A stretch of 64,000 nt of DNA from Leuconostoc citreum (GCF_004354555.1 NZ_PUFH01000005.1:1-64000); one strand, 5' to 3'; positions 45,241-52,631 are shown, counted from the first letter of the stretch. Translations and numbers: made by a program. The notes: generated by a model from the letters alone, not told the origin.

Positions 45241-45924
45241 ATGAAAGAGTTTCAGGCATATCCAACACAAAAAGCTGGTAATGAAATCATATTTAGATTC
45301 AGAGACGAAGAATCAGCAAATCAGTTTTTATCCACGTTTCAATTATTTAAACAGACGCTGGTTGAAATCCAAGTAAGAGATGATCGTGAGATAAGTGCGC
45401 AACAAAGGAAATTCATATATGCATTATTTAGAGATATTTCTAGCTGGTCTGGTGACTTGCCAGAATATGTGAAGCAACTTTTTAAAATGTGGTTTGAACA
45501 GTGGAAAGATTTGGACGAGTTCTCCTTACGAGATGTTGAAAAATCAGTTGCAGCCGGCTTAATTACATTTATGTTGGACTTCGTAGCAGAACATAATGTG
45601 CCATTGAGCTTTAAGCCACTAGATGCATTAGAACCAGAAGATGTTGCACATTTCGAATATGCTTGTCTGATGAACAAGTGTTGTGTGATATGCGGTAAAA
45701 AGCCAAGTGACCTGCATCATTTAGACACGATTGGTCAAGGTGTAGATAGACGCAAGACGAATCACTTGAAACATAGAGCAGTGCAGTTATGCAGAATACA
45801 CCATAATGAAGCGCATTCATTGGGCATTGAAACGTTTTTAAGTAAGTACCATATCAAGGGCATAAAGATAGATGAGCGCATTGCTAAGGTTCATAGATTA
45901 AATATAAAGGACAGGGAGGTGTGA
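45241..45924 (+). CDS. Putative HNH nuclease (phage recombination-associated)
   Basis: A 227-residue protein. The C-terminal half carries an HNH zinc nuclease: CCVICGKKPSDLHHLD, then RAVQLCRIHHNEAHSLG. The N-terminal half (EISAQQRKFIYALFRDISSW…) is the region common to phage 'putative HNHc nuclease' proteins near ERF/SSB/RusA. Probably a resolving or recombination nuclease. Confidence 0.82.
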   Translation: MKEFQAYPTQKAGNEIIFRFRDEESANQFLSTFQLFKQTLVEIQVRDDREISAQQRKFIYALFRDISSWSGDLPEYVKQLFKMWFEQWKDLDEFSLRDVEKSVAAGLITFMLDFVAEHNVPLSFKPLDALEPEDVAHFEYACLMNKCCVICGKKPSDLHHLDTIGQGVDRRKTNHLKHRAVQLCRIHHNEAHSLGIETFLSKYHIKGIKIDERIAKVHRLNIKDREV

Positions 45925-45932
45925 TGGCATAG

Positions 45933-46337
45933 ATGAATAAGGTGATATTAGATCCAAATATACTAAGGCAGTTTACGCTCAATAAATACATTGAAGCTGA
46001 ACGCAAAAATCGTTTTATCGCTGCGAAACTAAAAAAGACGGCTACTGCCTATGCCAGAAACGTTTTCTTACAAGCGATTACTGATGACGTATCATTCTCG
46101 TGGCCAACGAAGTTAAAGTTTGATTGGTATTTACCAGACAGACGGATAGACCCAGATAACTGGACGTTTACACAGAAGTTCATCTTTGATGGTATGCAGA
46201 AAGCACAGATTGGCAAGTGCGTGTTCTTGGACAATGACAACGTGAAAAATATAAAAGGGTTCGACCATGACTTCTATGTAGACAAGGTGAACCCTAGGTT
46301 AGAAATATATGAAATGGAGGTAGTACATGAAATTTGA
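45933..46337 (+). CDS. rusA: RusA-like Holliday junction resolvase
   Basis: A 134-residue protein with the RusA-type Asp-rich core (LPDRRIDPDNWTFTQKFIFDGMQKAQIG…VFLDNDNVKNI). RusA cuts four-way junctions before packaging. GGGAGG lies upstream, and it sits among the other recombination genes. Confidence 0.78.
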   Translation: MNKVILDPNILRQFTLNKYIEAERKNRFIAAKLKKTATAYARNVFLQAITDDVSFSWPTKLKFDWYLPDRRIDPDNWTFTQKFIFDGMQKAQIGKCVFLDNDNVKNIKGFDHDFYVDKVNPRLEIYEMEVVHEI

Positions 46338-46473
46338 CATCAGAGTGTCTGGGAAGACGATTAAATCGTTTAGCAATTTAGACGCTGCCAATGTGTGGAG
46401 AGATGGGTATCAGAGTATGAATCCAGACAAAACGGTAACTGTAGTTAAGGATTATGGAAAGGTTGGTGAGTGA
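46327..46473 (+). CDS. Small phage protein, unknown (48 aa)
   Basis: Begins MKFDIRVSGKTIKSFSNLDAAN. GGAGG precedes the ATG inside the end of rusA (11-base overlap). No family recognised. Confidence 0.5.
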   Translation: MKFDIRVSGKTIKSFSNLDAANVWRDGYQSMNPDKTVTVVKDYGKVGE

Positions 46474-46680
46474 CTAAAAGAAAGCAGAATCACCAAATAT
46501 AAATAGTTTAAAAATAATTAGCACAAACAATTGTAAAGTTATGCAAAAAGAAGTAGTGATGACTGTGCCCCTGCTTCTTATTCTTATACCTATATATAGA
46601 AAGTAAATAAGGACGAGCACAGTCACGATAACTATAGTTGTAAACAAATTAAAAGTGTCGATTATTTGTAGGGGAATCAT
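46474..46680 (-). CDS. Leftward small membrane protein (68 aa)
   Basis: Two strong transmembrane helices (LFTTIVIVTVLVLIYFLYIGI and TSFCITLQLFVLIIFKLFIF) separated by a basic loop. AAGGAC precedes the ATG. It fills the only gap between rusA and the late regulator, on the other strand, with its own promoter. It is probably a lysogeny-expressed cargo gene. No family recognised. Confidence 0.5.
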   Translation of the reverse strand: MIPLQIIDTFNLFTTIVIVTVLVLIYFLYIGIRIRSRGTVITTSFCITLQLFVLIIFKLFIFGDSAFF

Positions 46681-46715
46681 TAAAAAGTCCTTTTTAAAAA
46701 AAATTCGATAAAACT

Positions 46716-46743
46716 ATTGTATCAAATTAAAAGCGTGACACAA
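46716..46743 (-). promoter_or_regulatory. Promoter of the leftward membrane gene
   Basis: Minus strand TTGTGT (46743-46738), 16-base spacer, TACAAT (46721-46716), about 36 bases before the ATG. Confidence 0.5.
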
Positions 46744-46763
46744 AATTACCTATTAGGAGAAAA

Positions 46764-47156
46764 ATGGCAGACAGAATAGATAGTATATTGCGGGACTACT
46801 TCTCTGGTCGTCTTGAATTAAAAATTAAGCAACGCGAGTATGAGATAAGAAATGATCGCGGGCCAACTGACGAAAATATTGGTGGCGGCAAGGCGCTTAA
46901 CAAGCACAATAGACCTGTAGAAGACATGAGAATACGCATTGATGAAGATGGATATTATAAAAAGCTGATGAAGCAAAAGGAAGACATCGAACGTTGGATA
47001 GCGACATTTGAGCCTGAAAAGCAGAAAGTGGTTAGGTATTATTATGCAAGCAAGGCGGTAACATGGACTAAGGTAGCGCAGCAGTTTCATATTTCCGAGA
47101 GTACAGCCAAATCTTGGCGAGTAGAGATAAAACACATTTTGGCAACAGTATTATAA
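46764..47156 (+). CDS. ArpU/RinA-like late transcription regulator
   Basis: A 130-residue protein. The N-terminal half is charged. The C-terminal half has a sigma-like HTH (EPEKQKVVRYYYASKAVTWTKVAQQFHISESTAKSWRVEIKHIL). This size and position, at the end of the early genes and ahead of the packaging genes, match ArpU/RinA/DUF722 proteins that switch on late genes. Confidence 0.72.
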   Translation: MADRIDSILRDYFSGRLELKIKQREYEIRNDRGPTDENIGGGKALNKHNRPVEDMRIRIDEDGYYKKLMKQKEDIERWIATFEPEKQKVVRYYYASKAVTWTKVAQQFHISESTAKSWRVEIKHILATVL

Positions 47157-47231
47157 TTTAAAAAAATTTAACTATCTTTTTTTTAATGAGTATAATTAAA
47201 AGTACAAAATGAATAATAGGGAGAATAGGTT

Positions 47232-48368
47232 ATGATACGAAATATTCTGAAAATGTTATTTTTGGGAATCGGATTCCTTTTTTTTAGCAATGTAACAGTC
47301 TCTGCTGATACTCAAACTGGCGGATTCTCAAACGCAATTGGTTCAAGCCAACAGGCTGTTGTTGTTAGGAACTTAGCTCAGCTACAAAGTGCTTTTAGCA
47401 GCAATCAACATCATATTATTGTATCTGGCAGTATATATGGTGGTAACAAGCCAATTACATTTACATTCGCAGATAAAAGATGGGATAATACGACCATCGA
47501 AGGACAAAAAGGTACTAATCCTTCTCTAGTTAATATTCAGTTAAAATTTGACGGTGAAATGTTACCCTCAAATCAATCGATAAATAATATTGTCGTAAAA
47601 AATATAACGTTTAATGGCATAATATCAGACTTGCAGAAACTTACAGGAAATGACATAAAGCCAGGTGGTTCAGGAGTTAATTATGAAGGAATATCCTTAA
47701 GAAGAATTAACAACGCTTGGATTGACCACAATGATTTTCATGATATGAGTGATGATCTATTTTCTATTAGTTTGCAATCTGATAACGTTACCGTATCCAA
47801 TAATCGTTTTTGGTTTTCGAACCAATGGTTAAATATGAATCCAAATCCTAACTGGAATTGGATTGGAGATTGGCATGATTTAGCGACAGAGCGGTTAACA
47901 ATGGTTGTTGGTGCTAATGGGGGTGACTCATATATGCAGGGAGGCCATAAGATGCATGTTACAATGCATGATAATTATTTTGGCCCCAATTTAAAAGGTC
48001 GACCTTTGCTAAGAGGATATGTACATGTGTATAACAACTATTTTGATAACAATACTCAGCCCAACGGTAATAACAGTGCTGGATTTTCGCAGCAACAGTA
48101 CAATGCTTTACAAATAGGATCAGGAAGTTATGTTTTGTCAGAAAATAATTCTTTCTATAGAACAAATAATAGTCATTTAATAGGTTTAGATAAAAGTGGT
48201 GACGCATACAAATTCTTAGAACGTAATAATGTGTATAACCAAGTAACAGGAACTAATGCCAAAAGTAATGCGAATTCCTCTGAATTTAGTTTCCCTTATC
48301 ATTACAATACTTTAACGGGTGGAAATATACAGCAACAAGTAACTATCCATTCTGGTCCATTTAAGTAA
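47232..48368 (+). CDS. Secreted pectate lyase (PL1-type)
   Basis: A 378-residue protein with an N-terminal signal peptide (NILKMLFLGIGFLFFSNVTVSA, cleavage near ADT). The rest is a right-handed beta-helix of the pectate lyase 1/Amb-allergen family: NAWIDHNDFHDMSDDL, MHVTMHDNYFGPNLKGRPLLR (RxPxxR catalytic loop) and YVHVYNNYFDN. It would cleave polygalacturonate outside the cell. Such an enzyme is foreign to phage biology. A TATAAT at 47191-47196 suggests its own promoter, and a terminator closes it. Confidence 0.88.
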   Translation: MIRNILKMLFLGIGFLFFSNVTVSADTQTGGFSNAIGSSQQAVVVRNLAQLQSAFSSNQHHIIVSGSIYGGNKPITFTFADKRWDNTTIEGQKGTNPSLVNIQLKFDGEMLPSNQSINNIVVKNITFNGIISDLQKLTGNDIKPGGSGVNYEGISLRRINNAWIDHNDFHDMSDDLFSISLQSDNVTVSNNRFWFSNQWLNMNPNPNWNWIGDWHDLATERLTMVVGANGGDSYMQGGHKMHVTMHDNYFGPNLKGRPLLRGYVHVYNNYFDNNTQPNGNNSAGFSQQQYNALQIGSGSYVLSENNSFYRTNNSHLIGLDKSGDAYKFLERNNVYNQVTGTNAKSNANSSEFSFPYHYNTLTGGNIQQQVTIHSGPFK

Positions 48369-48376
48369 TGCAAATC

Positions 48377-48401
48377 AAGCATCTTTACTAGGTGCTTTTT
48401 A
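48377..48401 (+). terminator. Terminator after the pectate lyase gene
   Basis: AAGCATC pairs with GGTGCTT, then TTTTT. Its tail GCTTTTTATTTTG recurs after two later terminators. Confidence 0.65.
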
Positions 48402-48585
48402 TTTTGTTTGAAAAGAGATAGTCGGCTTTTTAATACCTTTTTATGTATAAAAGCAGTGCTAATATTGTAGTATCAAATGATTAGGGATAACCATTCAAAC
48501 ATGTTACGGCATATATTTTGTTTGTGATTTTTTATTTATTATTACTGTAAGTAAAAAAATTTAACATCTAGTTCATTTAGTCACA

Positions 48586-48614
48586 TTGACAAATTAGAGA
48601 TAAACGTCTATACT
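48586..48614 (+). promoter_or_regulatory. Promoter of the yagU-like gene
   Basis: Perfect TTGACA (48586-48591), 17-base spacer, TATACT (48609-48614), followed by AGGGAG and the ATG. Confidence 0.8.
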
Positions 48615-48650
48615 TTCCTTTGTAGAAAAATTCACATTAGGGAGATTGCT

Positions 48651-49190
48651 ATGTTTTCTTTAACTAAGCCGCAAGCAGGTGTAAAAGAAATTGTCGTCAA
48701 AAGTATTTGGTATGGCTTTATTGCAGGAATGATTTCTGGTATGGTTAAAATTGGTTGGGAGGGTATTTTTCCACCACGTACTATTGCTCGTAATTTGATC
48801 AATCCACCACAACATATGGCAATGCAACTGGGAATACCAAAAAAGCTTGTTGAATCATATGTTTACTATTCACAAGATCAGAAGGTATTTTGGTTCACGT
48901 TGATTTTGCATTTTTCATTCGCTATCGCATTTTCAATTTTATATGTGTTTGTATCACAATACTGGTCTAATATTGGTTTGTGGCAAGGCGCTGCTTATGG
49001 TATCGTGTTGTGGATTGTTTGGCATGTTATTCTAATGCCAGCTTTTGGCACAGTGCCAGCACCATGGAATCAGCCGTTTGCAGAACACTTCTCAGAGTTT
49101 TGGGGACACATTGTTTGGGCTTGGGCAATCGCAGCGACAGTATATTACTTGATTGCGAAAGATAAAAAGGGTCATTTAGTAAATATTTAA
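48651..49190 (+). CDS. YagU family (DUF1440) inner-membrane protein
   Basis: A 179-residue membrane protein with four hydrophobic segments. YGFIAGMISGMVKIGWEGIFPPR at the start and PAPWNQPFAEHFSEFWGHIVWAW near the end are the hallmarks of YagU/DUF1440, linked in E. coli to acid resistance. It has an independent strong promoter and is normally a chromosomal gene, so it seems to be cargo in the prophage. Confidence 0.82.
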   Translation: MFSLTKPQAGVKEIVVKSIWYGFIAGMISGMVKIGWEGIFPPRTIARNLINPPQHMAMQLGIPKKLVESYVYYSQDQKVFWFTLILHFSFAIAFSILYVFVSQYWSNIGLWQGAAYGIVLWIVWHVILMPAFGTVPAPWNQPFAEHFSEFWGHIVWAWAIAATVYYLIAKDKKGHLVNI

Positions 49191-49403
49191 CTTCAAAAAC
49201 ACCTTAATTGGTTTTTTTTTATTGGCATACGAGCATTGCGGAAACGCAAACACAACTTAATGAGTGACATTTGACTGTTGCTCGTACATAATAATAAATA
49301 TGTGCATTGTTATATAATATTTGTTATGATGGAAAGCGTGATATTTTTAAAAATAAACTCTCTCATTTTTAAACCATATTCTTTGAAACAGAATTATCAC
49401 TAC

Positions 49404-49438
49404 AAAACCACTATAGGTTAATTCCTAGAGTGGTTTTT
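49404..49438 (+). terminator. Terminator downstream of the yagU-like gene
   Basis: AAAACCACT-A-TAGG pairs with CCTA-G-AGTGGTTTT, then T's. It lies 214 bases after yagU. The 210 bases between (49191-49403) hold no convincing frame. Confidence 0.8.
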
Positions 49439-49446
49439 ATTATCGT

Positions 49447-49475
49447 TTGAATTAAATATGAATTCTGGGTATAAT
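49447..49475 (+). promoter_or_regulatory. Promoter of a structured leader RNA
   Basis: TTGAAT (49447-49452), 17-base spacer, perfect TATAAT (49470-49475). Comes directly after a terminator, so it opens a new transcript at about 49482. Confidence 0.65.
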
Positions 49476-49481
49476 TGCTGA

Positions 49482-49597
49482 ATGGTAACCCAACCCTAGA
49501 CTGTTATAATTTTGCTGCTTTCAAGTAATTTTTTGCATATCGGGTTACCGTACATAATAAATAGTAGTCCGACTTACATTGTAGGTTGGGCTTTTTT
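49482..49597 (+). ncRNA. Candidate structured small RNA or attenuator leader
   Basis: About 115 bases from the predicted start to a terminator. GGTAACCC (49484-49491) pairs perfectly with GGGTTACC (49542-49549), extendable to 10 pairs. The 3' end is a 12-pair terminator (49566-49592, three U-G pairs) with six T's. CCCAACC (49489-49495) could instead pair with GGTTGGG (49584-49590), the 3' half of the terminator, so two exclusive folds are possible. No long frame inside. Either a stand-alone sRNA or an attenuator for the 62-aa gene that follows. Confidence 0.5.
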
Positions 49598-49610
49598 GAT
49601 GGAGTAAATT

Positions 49611-49799
49611 ATGGACGAACAAACAAAACAGCGACTGAGATATATCAGAGACGCTACAGAAGTGAATAAAAGACATGCAGATATGTTGAGAACACAAAGC
49701 GAATCTCGTCATGAGCGAGCGCGTGTGCAGATTAAAAGCGAAGTGATGGAGAATAGGAATATTAACTATCGCGGGTGTATGAGGTGGATTTTTGAATAA
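49611..49799 (+). CDS. Small phage protein, unknown (62 aa)
   Basis: Begins MDEQTKQRLRYIRDATEVNKRHAD; highly charged, helical, with an aromatic C-terminus (GCMRWIFE). GGAG precedes the ATG. It sits behind the structured leader. No family recognised. Confidence 0.5.
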   Translation: MDEQTKQRLRYIRDATEVNKRHADMLRTQSESRHERARVQIKSEVMENRNINYRGCMRWIFE

Positions 49800-49816
49800 T
49801 AACATCTTGTTAAATA

Positions 49817-49863
49817 GCGTTTGAAACAGATTAGGCGTTTGAAATTGAATTTTGTGTTATAAT
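49817..49863 (+). promoter_or_regulatory. Extended -10 promoter with direct repeats before the AAA gene
   Basis: TGT-TATAAT (49855-49863) is an extended -10. Upstream are two copies of GCGTTTGAAA (49817-49826 and 49835-49844), 18 bases apart, a possible operator. The predicted start coincides with the ATG at 49870. Confidence 0.55.
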
Positions 49864-49869
49864 AAAATC

Positions 49870-51066
49870 ATGGAAAAAAATATGAATAATAAAAAAATAG
49901 TATTTTTAAAAATGGTTGTTAAAAACCATCCGTTACTAAAAGAAAATTTAGAATTTTCTTTAGTTGCTGATCAAAGAGTCATGACAGAGGATGCAGATGA
50001 TTTAACAAACCTATATGGACGTGTATGGATTAACAATATAACGACAATTGTAGGCAGAAACGCAACTGGTAAAACAACAACCATGCAATTGCTGCTAGGA
50101 ATATTAGAACTTTTGTTACAAAACAAATCTATTAATCAAACCAGACTAGGTCGGGTTTTATATGGTGATGAACCAATTACAGTAGATACGTATTTTTACG
50201 GATCTAATAACGCTCTTTTCTTGGATGAAGTTATATTTGAAAAAAGAGAAGATAATTGGTTAATTGGTCAAGAAACCATTTATACCAAAAAGGCTCTTAC
50301 AAGCACTGCAAAAAAAGAAATATTTAATTTCGATGGTGCACATGTTTGGGAAGATAGAGAACAATTAGATGATAAATTGAAGTCTGTATTAGCACCTGAT
50401 GATTCAATCTTTCGTATGTTGCTTGCTAGAGAGAAATATCAAGCCCAAGGTATTTTTGACACATTATTATTTACAAACGTAAACGCCCTAATTTATAATG
50501 GGGCGCATGTTCCTCAAGAAATACTTGCATTTCTAGACCCATCTGTAGAGTATTTGGAAATTGGTCAATCAGATTCTGGTCAATCGTTTTATAGACTAAA
50601 GTTCAAAAACAATTCAAAAGAAATTACCGATTCCAATTTTGCCACTATAGAATACTACTTATCTTCAGGTACTGCCAAAGCAATAACTATGTATCAACAA
50701 GTTTTGAGAGCTCTGCAAACTGGTGGAATTGTATTTATTGATGAGCTAGAAAATCATTTTAATCAAGCGATTGTCAGAAGCTTTATCCAATATTTCACAG
50801 ACCCAACAATCAATAAAAAACGCGCCATTCTAATTTTTAGCACACACTATTCAATGCTTTTAGATGACTTAAATAGAGGAGATCAGATTTATGTTGCAAG
50901 AAGAAATGGCAATATTGATTTGACAAGATATTCTGATTTTGATGTGAGACAAGATATACAAAAATCAGAAGTCTTTGATGCCGATATATTAAAAGGCACA
51001 TCTCCTGATTACAAAGCATTTATGGCTCTTATTAAGGCAACTAAAGAGGTGATAAATGGCGAATGA
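49870..51066 (+). CDS. AAA ATPase, OLD/AbiL-type defence ATPase
   Basis: A 398-residue SMC/ABC-like ATPase. Walker A GRNATGKTTTMQ lies near residue 60. Walker B IVFIDELENHFNQ near residue 290 is followed by the switch His in IFSTHYSMLLDDL. This layout is that of AAA15/AAA21 ATPases found in OLD, Septu, PARIS and AbiL-type phage defence. It overlaps the RloB-like gene by 11 bases. No ribosome site precedes the ATG at 49870, and the promoter -10 ends only 6 bases before it, so the mRNA may be leaderless. An in-frame ATG lies at 49882. Confidence 0.8.
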   Translation: MEKNMNNKKIVFLKMVVKNHPLLKENLEFSLVADQRVMTEDADDLTNLYGRVWINNITTIVGRNATGKTTTMQLLLGILELLLQNKSINQTRLGRVLYGDEPITVDTYFYGSNNALFLDEVIFEKREDNWLIGQETIYTKKALTSTAKKEIFNFDGAHVWEDREQLDDKLKSVLAPDDSIFRMLLAREKYQAQGIFDTLLFTNVNALIYNGAHVPQEILAFLDPSVEYLEIGQSDSGQSFYRLKFKNNSKEITDSNFATIEYYLSSGTAKAITMYQQVLRALQTGGIVFIDELENHFNQAIVRSFIQYFTDPTINKKRAILIFSTHYSMLLDDLNRGDQIYVARRNGNIDLTRYSDFDVRQDIQKSEVFDADILKGTSPDYKAFMALIKATKEVINGE

Positions 51067-51586
51067 TTTAGTTGCATTAATAGCGGAAGGATCTGCAGAA
51101 CAAGCAATATTGGATGTTTTACTGGATAATAACTTATTAATTTTTGCAAGAGAAGAGTTGTTACAAGAGAAAGTCTTACGGACCAGAAAGGCTGCTGCTT
51201 TTGAAAAACAGTATATGGGTATGTCATTTGATCAAAAAGTAGTAATTTATAGAGTGCTTGATTCTAAGAATGAATCGTTCAAATTATCGAAGGCAAATAA
51301 AACACGTATTTCGGCTGTCCGTAATATATACACACGTCCTGAGATTGAAATGTTATATATTGTTTACTATGGTAAGTATGATGAATATTCAAATAAACAT
51401 AAATCAAAAGAAAAACCAAGCGAATTTGTTAAGACTGAACTTGATTTATCTAATGTGAAAAGCTATCAAACTGTGTATGATTTTTGGTTATCTAAACCAG
51501 AGGCTTTAGTTACAACCATTCGCACATATGCAAGTTTGTCTAGTATAGATATTGAAAATACCCTTATAGCATTACTAAAAAGCTAA
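51056..51586 (+). CDS. RloB/TOPRIM-like partner of the AAA ATPase
   Basis: A 176-residue protein. The start (LVALIAEGSAEQAILDVLL) resembles the E-G-x-x-E opening of TOPRIM/RloB proteins. The middle (VVIYRVLDSKNESFKLSKANKTR) contains a candidate Asp, and the TRPEIEMLYIVYYGKYDEY…KPSEFVK segment resembles the 'NP.FE.WLL.HF' block of RloB/AbiLii proteins. It is coupled to the ATPase gene. I infer a two-gene defence module in which this is the effector nuclease. The family call is tentative. Confidence 0.6.
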   Translation: MANDLVALIAEGSAEQAILDVLLDNNLLIFAREELLQEKVLRTRKAAAFEKQYMGMSFDQKVVIYRVLDSKNESFKLSKANKTRISAVRNIYTRPEIEMLYIVYYGKYDEYSNKHKSKEKPSEFVKTELDLSNVKSYQTVYDFWLSKPEALVTTIRTYASLSSIDIENTLIALLKS

Positions 51587-51600
51587 TACATCTCAAACCT

Positions 51601-51628
51601 AAGCGCTATAAGCGCTTTTTATTTTGCA
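51601..51628 (+). terminator. Terminator after the AAA/RloB-like module
   Basis: AAGCGC-TATAA-GCGCTT then T's. Its tail GCGCTTTTTATTTTGCA (51612-51628) recurs exactly at 52290-52306. Just after it, AAGGAG and a TTG open a 9-codon mini-ORF (51650-51679) of no evident function. Confidence 0.8.
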
Positions 51629-51701
51629 TTAAATTAAGGAGAATAGTATTGAAAACACAAGGTAACGTTATTTTTTAATCCAAATCCCTTTCTTCTAGTA
51701 G

Positions 51702-51707
51702 TATAAT
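51702..51707 (+). promoter_or_regulatory. -10 element before the 183-aa gene
   Basis: Perfect TATAAT, 22 bases before the ATG at 51730; no convincing -35. Confidence 0.4.
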
Positions 51708-51729
51708 TACGCTATTGGAGGTTGGAGAT

Positions 51730-52281
51730 ATGCATTTTTTAGGGTTAGATGTTGGCAATTGGGCGGAATTGCTTGGTGCTATTGGTACATGTGGGGCTGT
51801 AATTTTTGCAGTCAATAATAGGACAGACAAACCAAAGATAGTGTTTTCGGCGTATTATTTAGATGTGTATCAATGGGGACACGATATTGTTGGGTCGATC
51901 CAGGGAACATATGGAAATGAAGAATATGAGTACTCTGAAAAAACCAACGGCGATTTGCAATTTGCTAAGCGTGAATTGAGAGTTTATTTTTCAAATACTC
52001 GACAATCAAGTGCGTTAATTACCGACTGGGGTATCTGTTCACCATCTGGGGGAAAAGTTGAGCTTTCCAATGAACCGATTGTAGTAAGGGGATTTAGCGT
52101 TGAATCTGTAATCAATTCAGTGGAGTTTGGACCTGATGATAATGGAAATTATGTATTAAGCCAAATTGAAGAAAATATTGATGATAACGGTAAATTTAGA
52201 CTTTACTTAAAAGATAGCAATAGAAAAACGCAATATGTTGATGTTAAAAGAAAAACAATTGACAATAAAAATGAAGATTAA
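51730..52281 (+). CDS. Membrane-anchored unknown protein
   Basis: A 183-residue protein with one N-terminal transmembrane helix (WAELLGAIGTCGAVIFAV), then a soluble beta-rich domain (KIVFSAYYLDVYQWGHDIVG…). A single N-terminal helix plus cytosolic domain is common among phage-resistance and exclusion proteins, but I do not recognise the family. GGAGG precedes the ATG. It lies between two related terminators, so it is probably a separate cargo gene. Confidence 0.6.
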   Translation: MHFLGLDVGNWAELLGAIGTCGAVIFAVNNRTDKPKIVFSAYYLDVYQWGHDIVGSIQGTYGNEEYEYSEKTNGDLQFAKRELRVYFSNTRQSSALITDWGICSPSGGKVELSNEPIVVRGFSVESVINSVEFGPDDNGNYVLSQIEENIDDNGKFRLYLKDSNRKTQYVDVKRKTIDNKNED

Positions 52282-52306
52282 GCGCATAGGCGCTTTTTAT
52301 TTTGCA
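52280..52306 (+). terminator. Terminator after the 183-aa gene
   Basis: AGCGC-ATAG-GCGCT followed by T's, spanning the stop codon. It shares a 17-base tail with the terminator at 51601-51628. Confidence 0.75.
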
Positions 52307-52321
52307 GTGAAAGGAGATACT

Positions 52322-52594
52322 ATGCAACAAGGACACCCAAGACATAAACAGCTGAGCAAGGCTAATCACGAGATGATAAAGCATAATGGTTATATGTTTG
52401 TCAAAAAAATATTAGATGGTATGGTCAAGGGTATTGTAGCGGTTGGAGAAGCATATGGTCGCGCGATACGCAATTTGCTCAACACATCGGACATGAAACC
52501 ACTCAAGGACAAAACCAAAATTAAGGATAGTTATATTGAAATGCATAACCCTAAAGGATTAATACAGGTAGCTACACCTAATTTTAGTCAGTAA
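52322..52594 (+). CDS. Small phage protein upstream of terminase
   Basis: A 90-residue basic protein (QQGHPRHKQLSKANHEMIKHNGYMFVKKILDGMVKGIVAVGEAYGRAIRNLLN…). AAAGGAG precedes the ATG at 52322. The position just before terS suggests a late-region or packaging accessory protein. No family recognised. Confidence 0.55.
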   Translation: MQQGHPRHKQLSKANHEMIKHNGYMFVKKILDGMVKGIVAVGEAYGRAIRNLLNTSDMKPLKDKTKIKDSYIEMHNPKGLIQVATPNFSQ

Positions 52595-52631
52595 TTTAGT
52601 AAACAACATTGAAAGGAGGTGCCGAGATGAC

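Noticed and set aside
49441-49610. T-box, tRNA-like or GOLLD RNA (known in Lactobacillales prophages) as identity of the structured region
   Set aside because: No T-box sequence, no anticodon-like arms, and far too short for GOLLD (about 800 bases).
49852-49869. In-frame TTG at 49852 as start of the AAA ATPase
   Set aside because: It lies within the promoter's -10 region and would be upstream of the transcription start.
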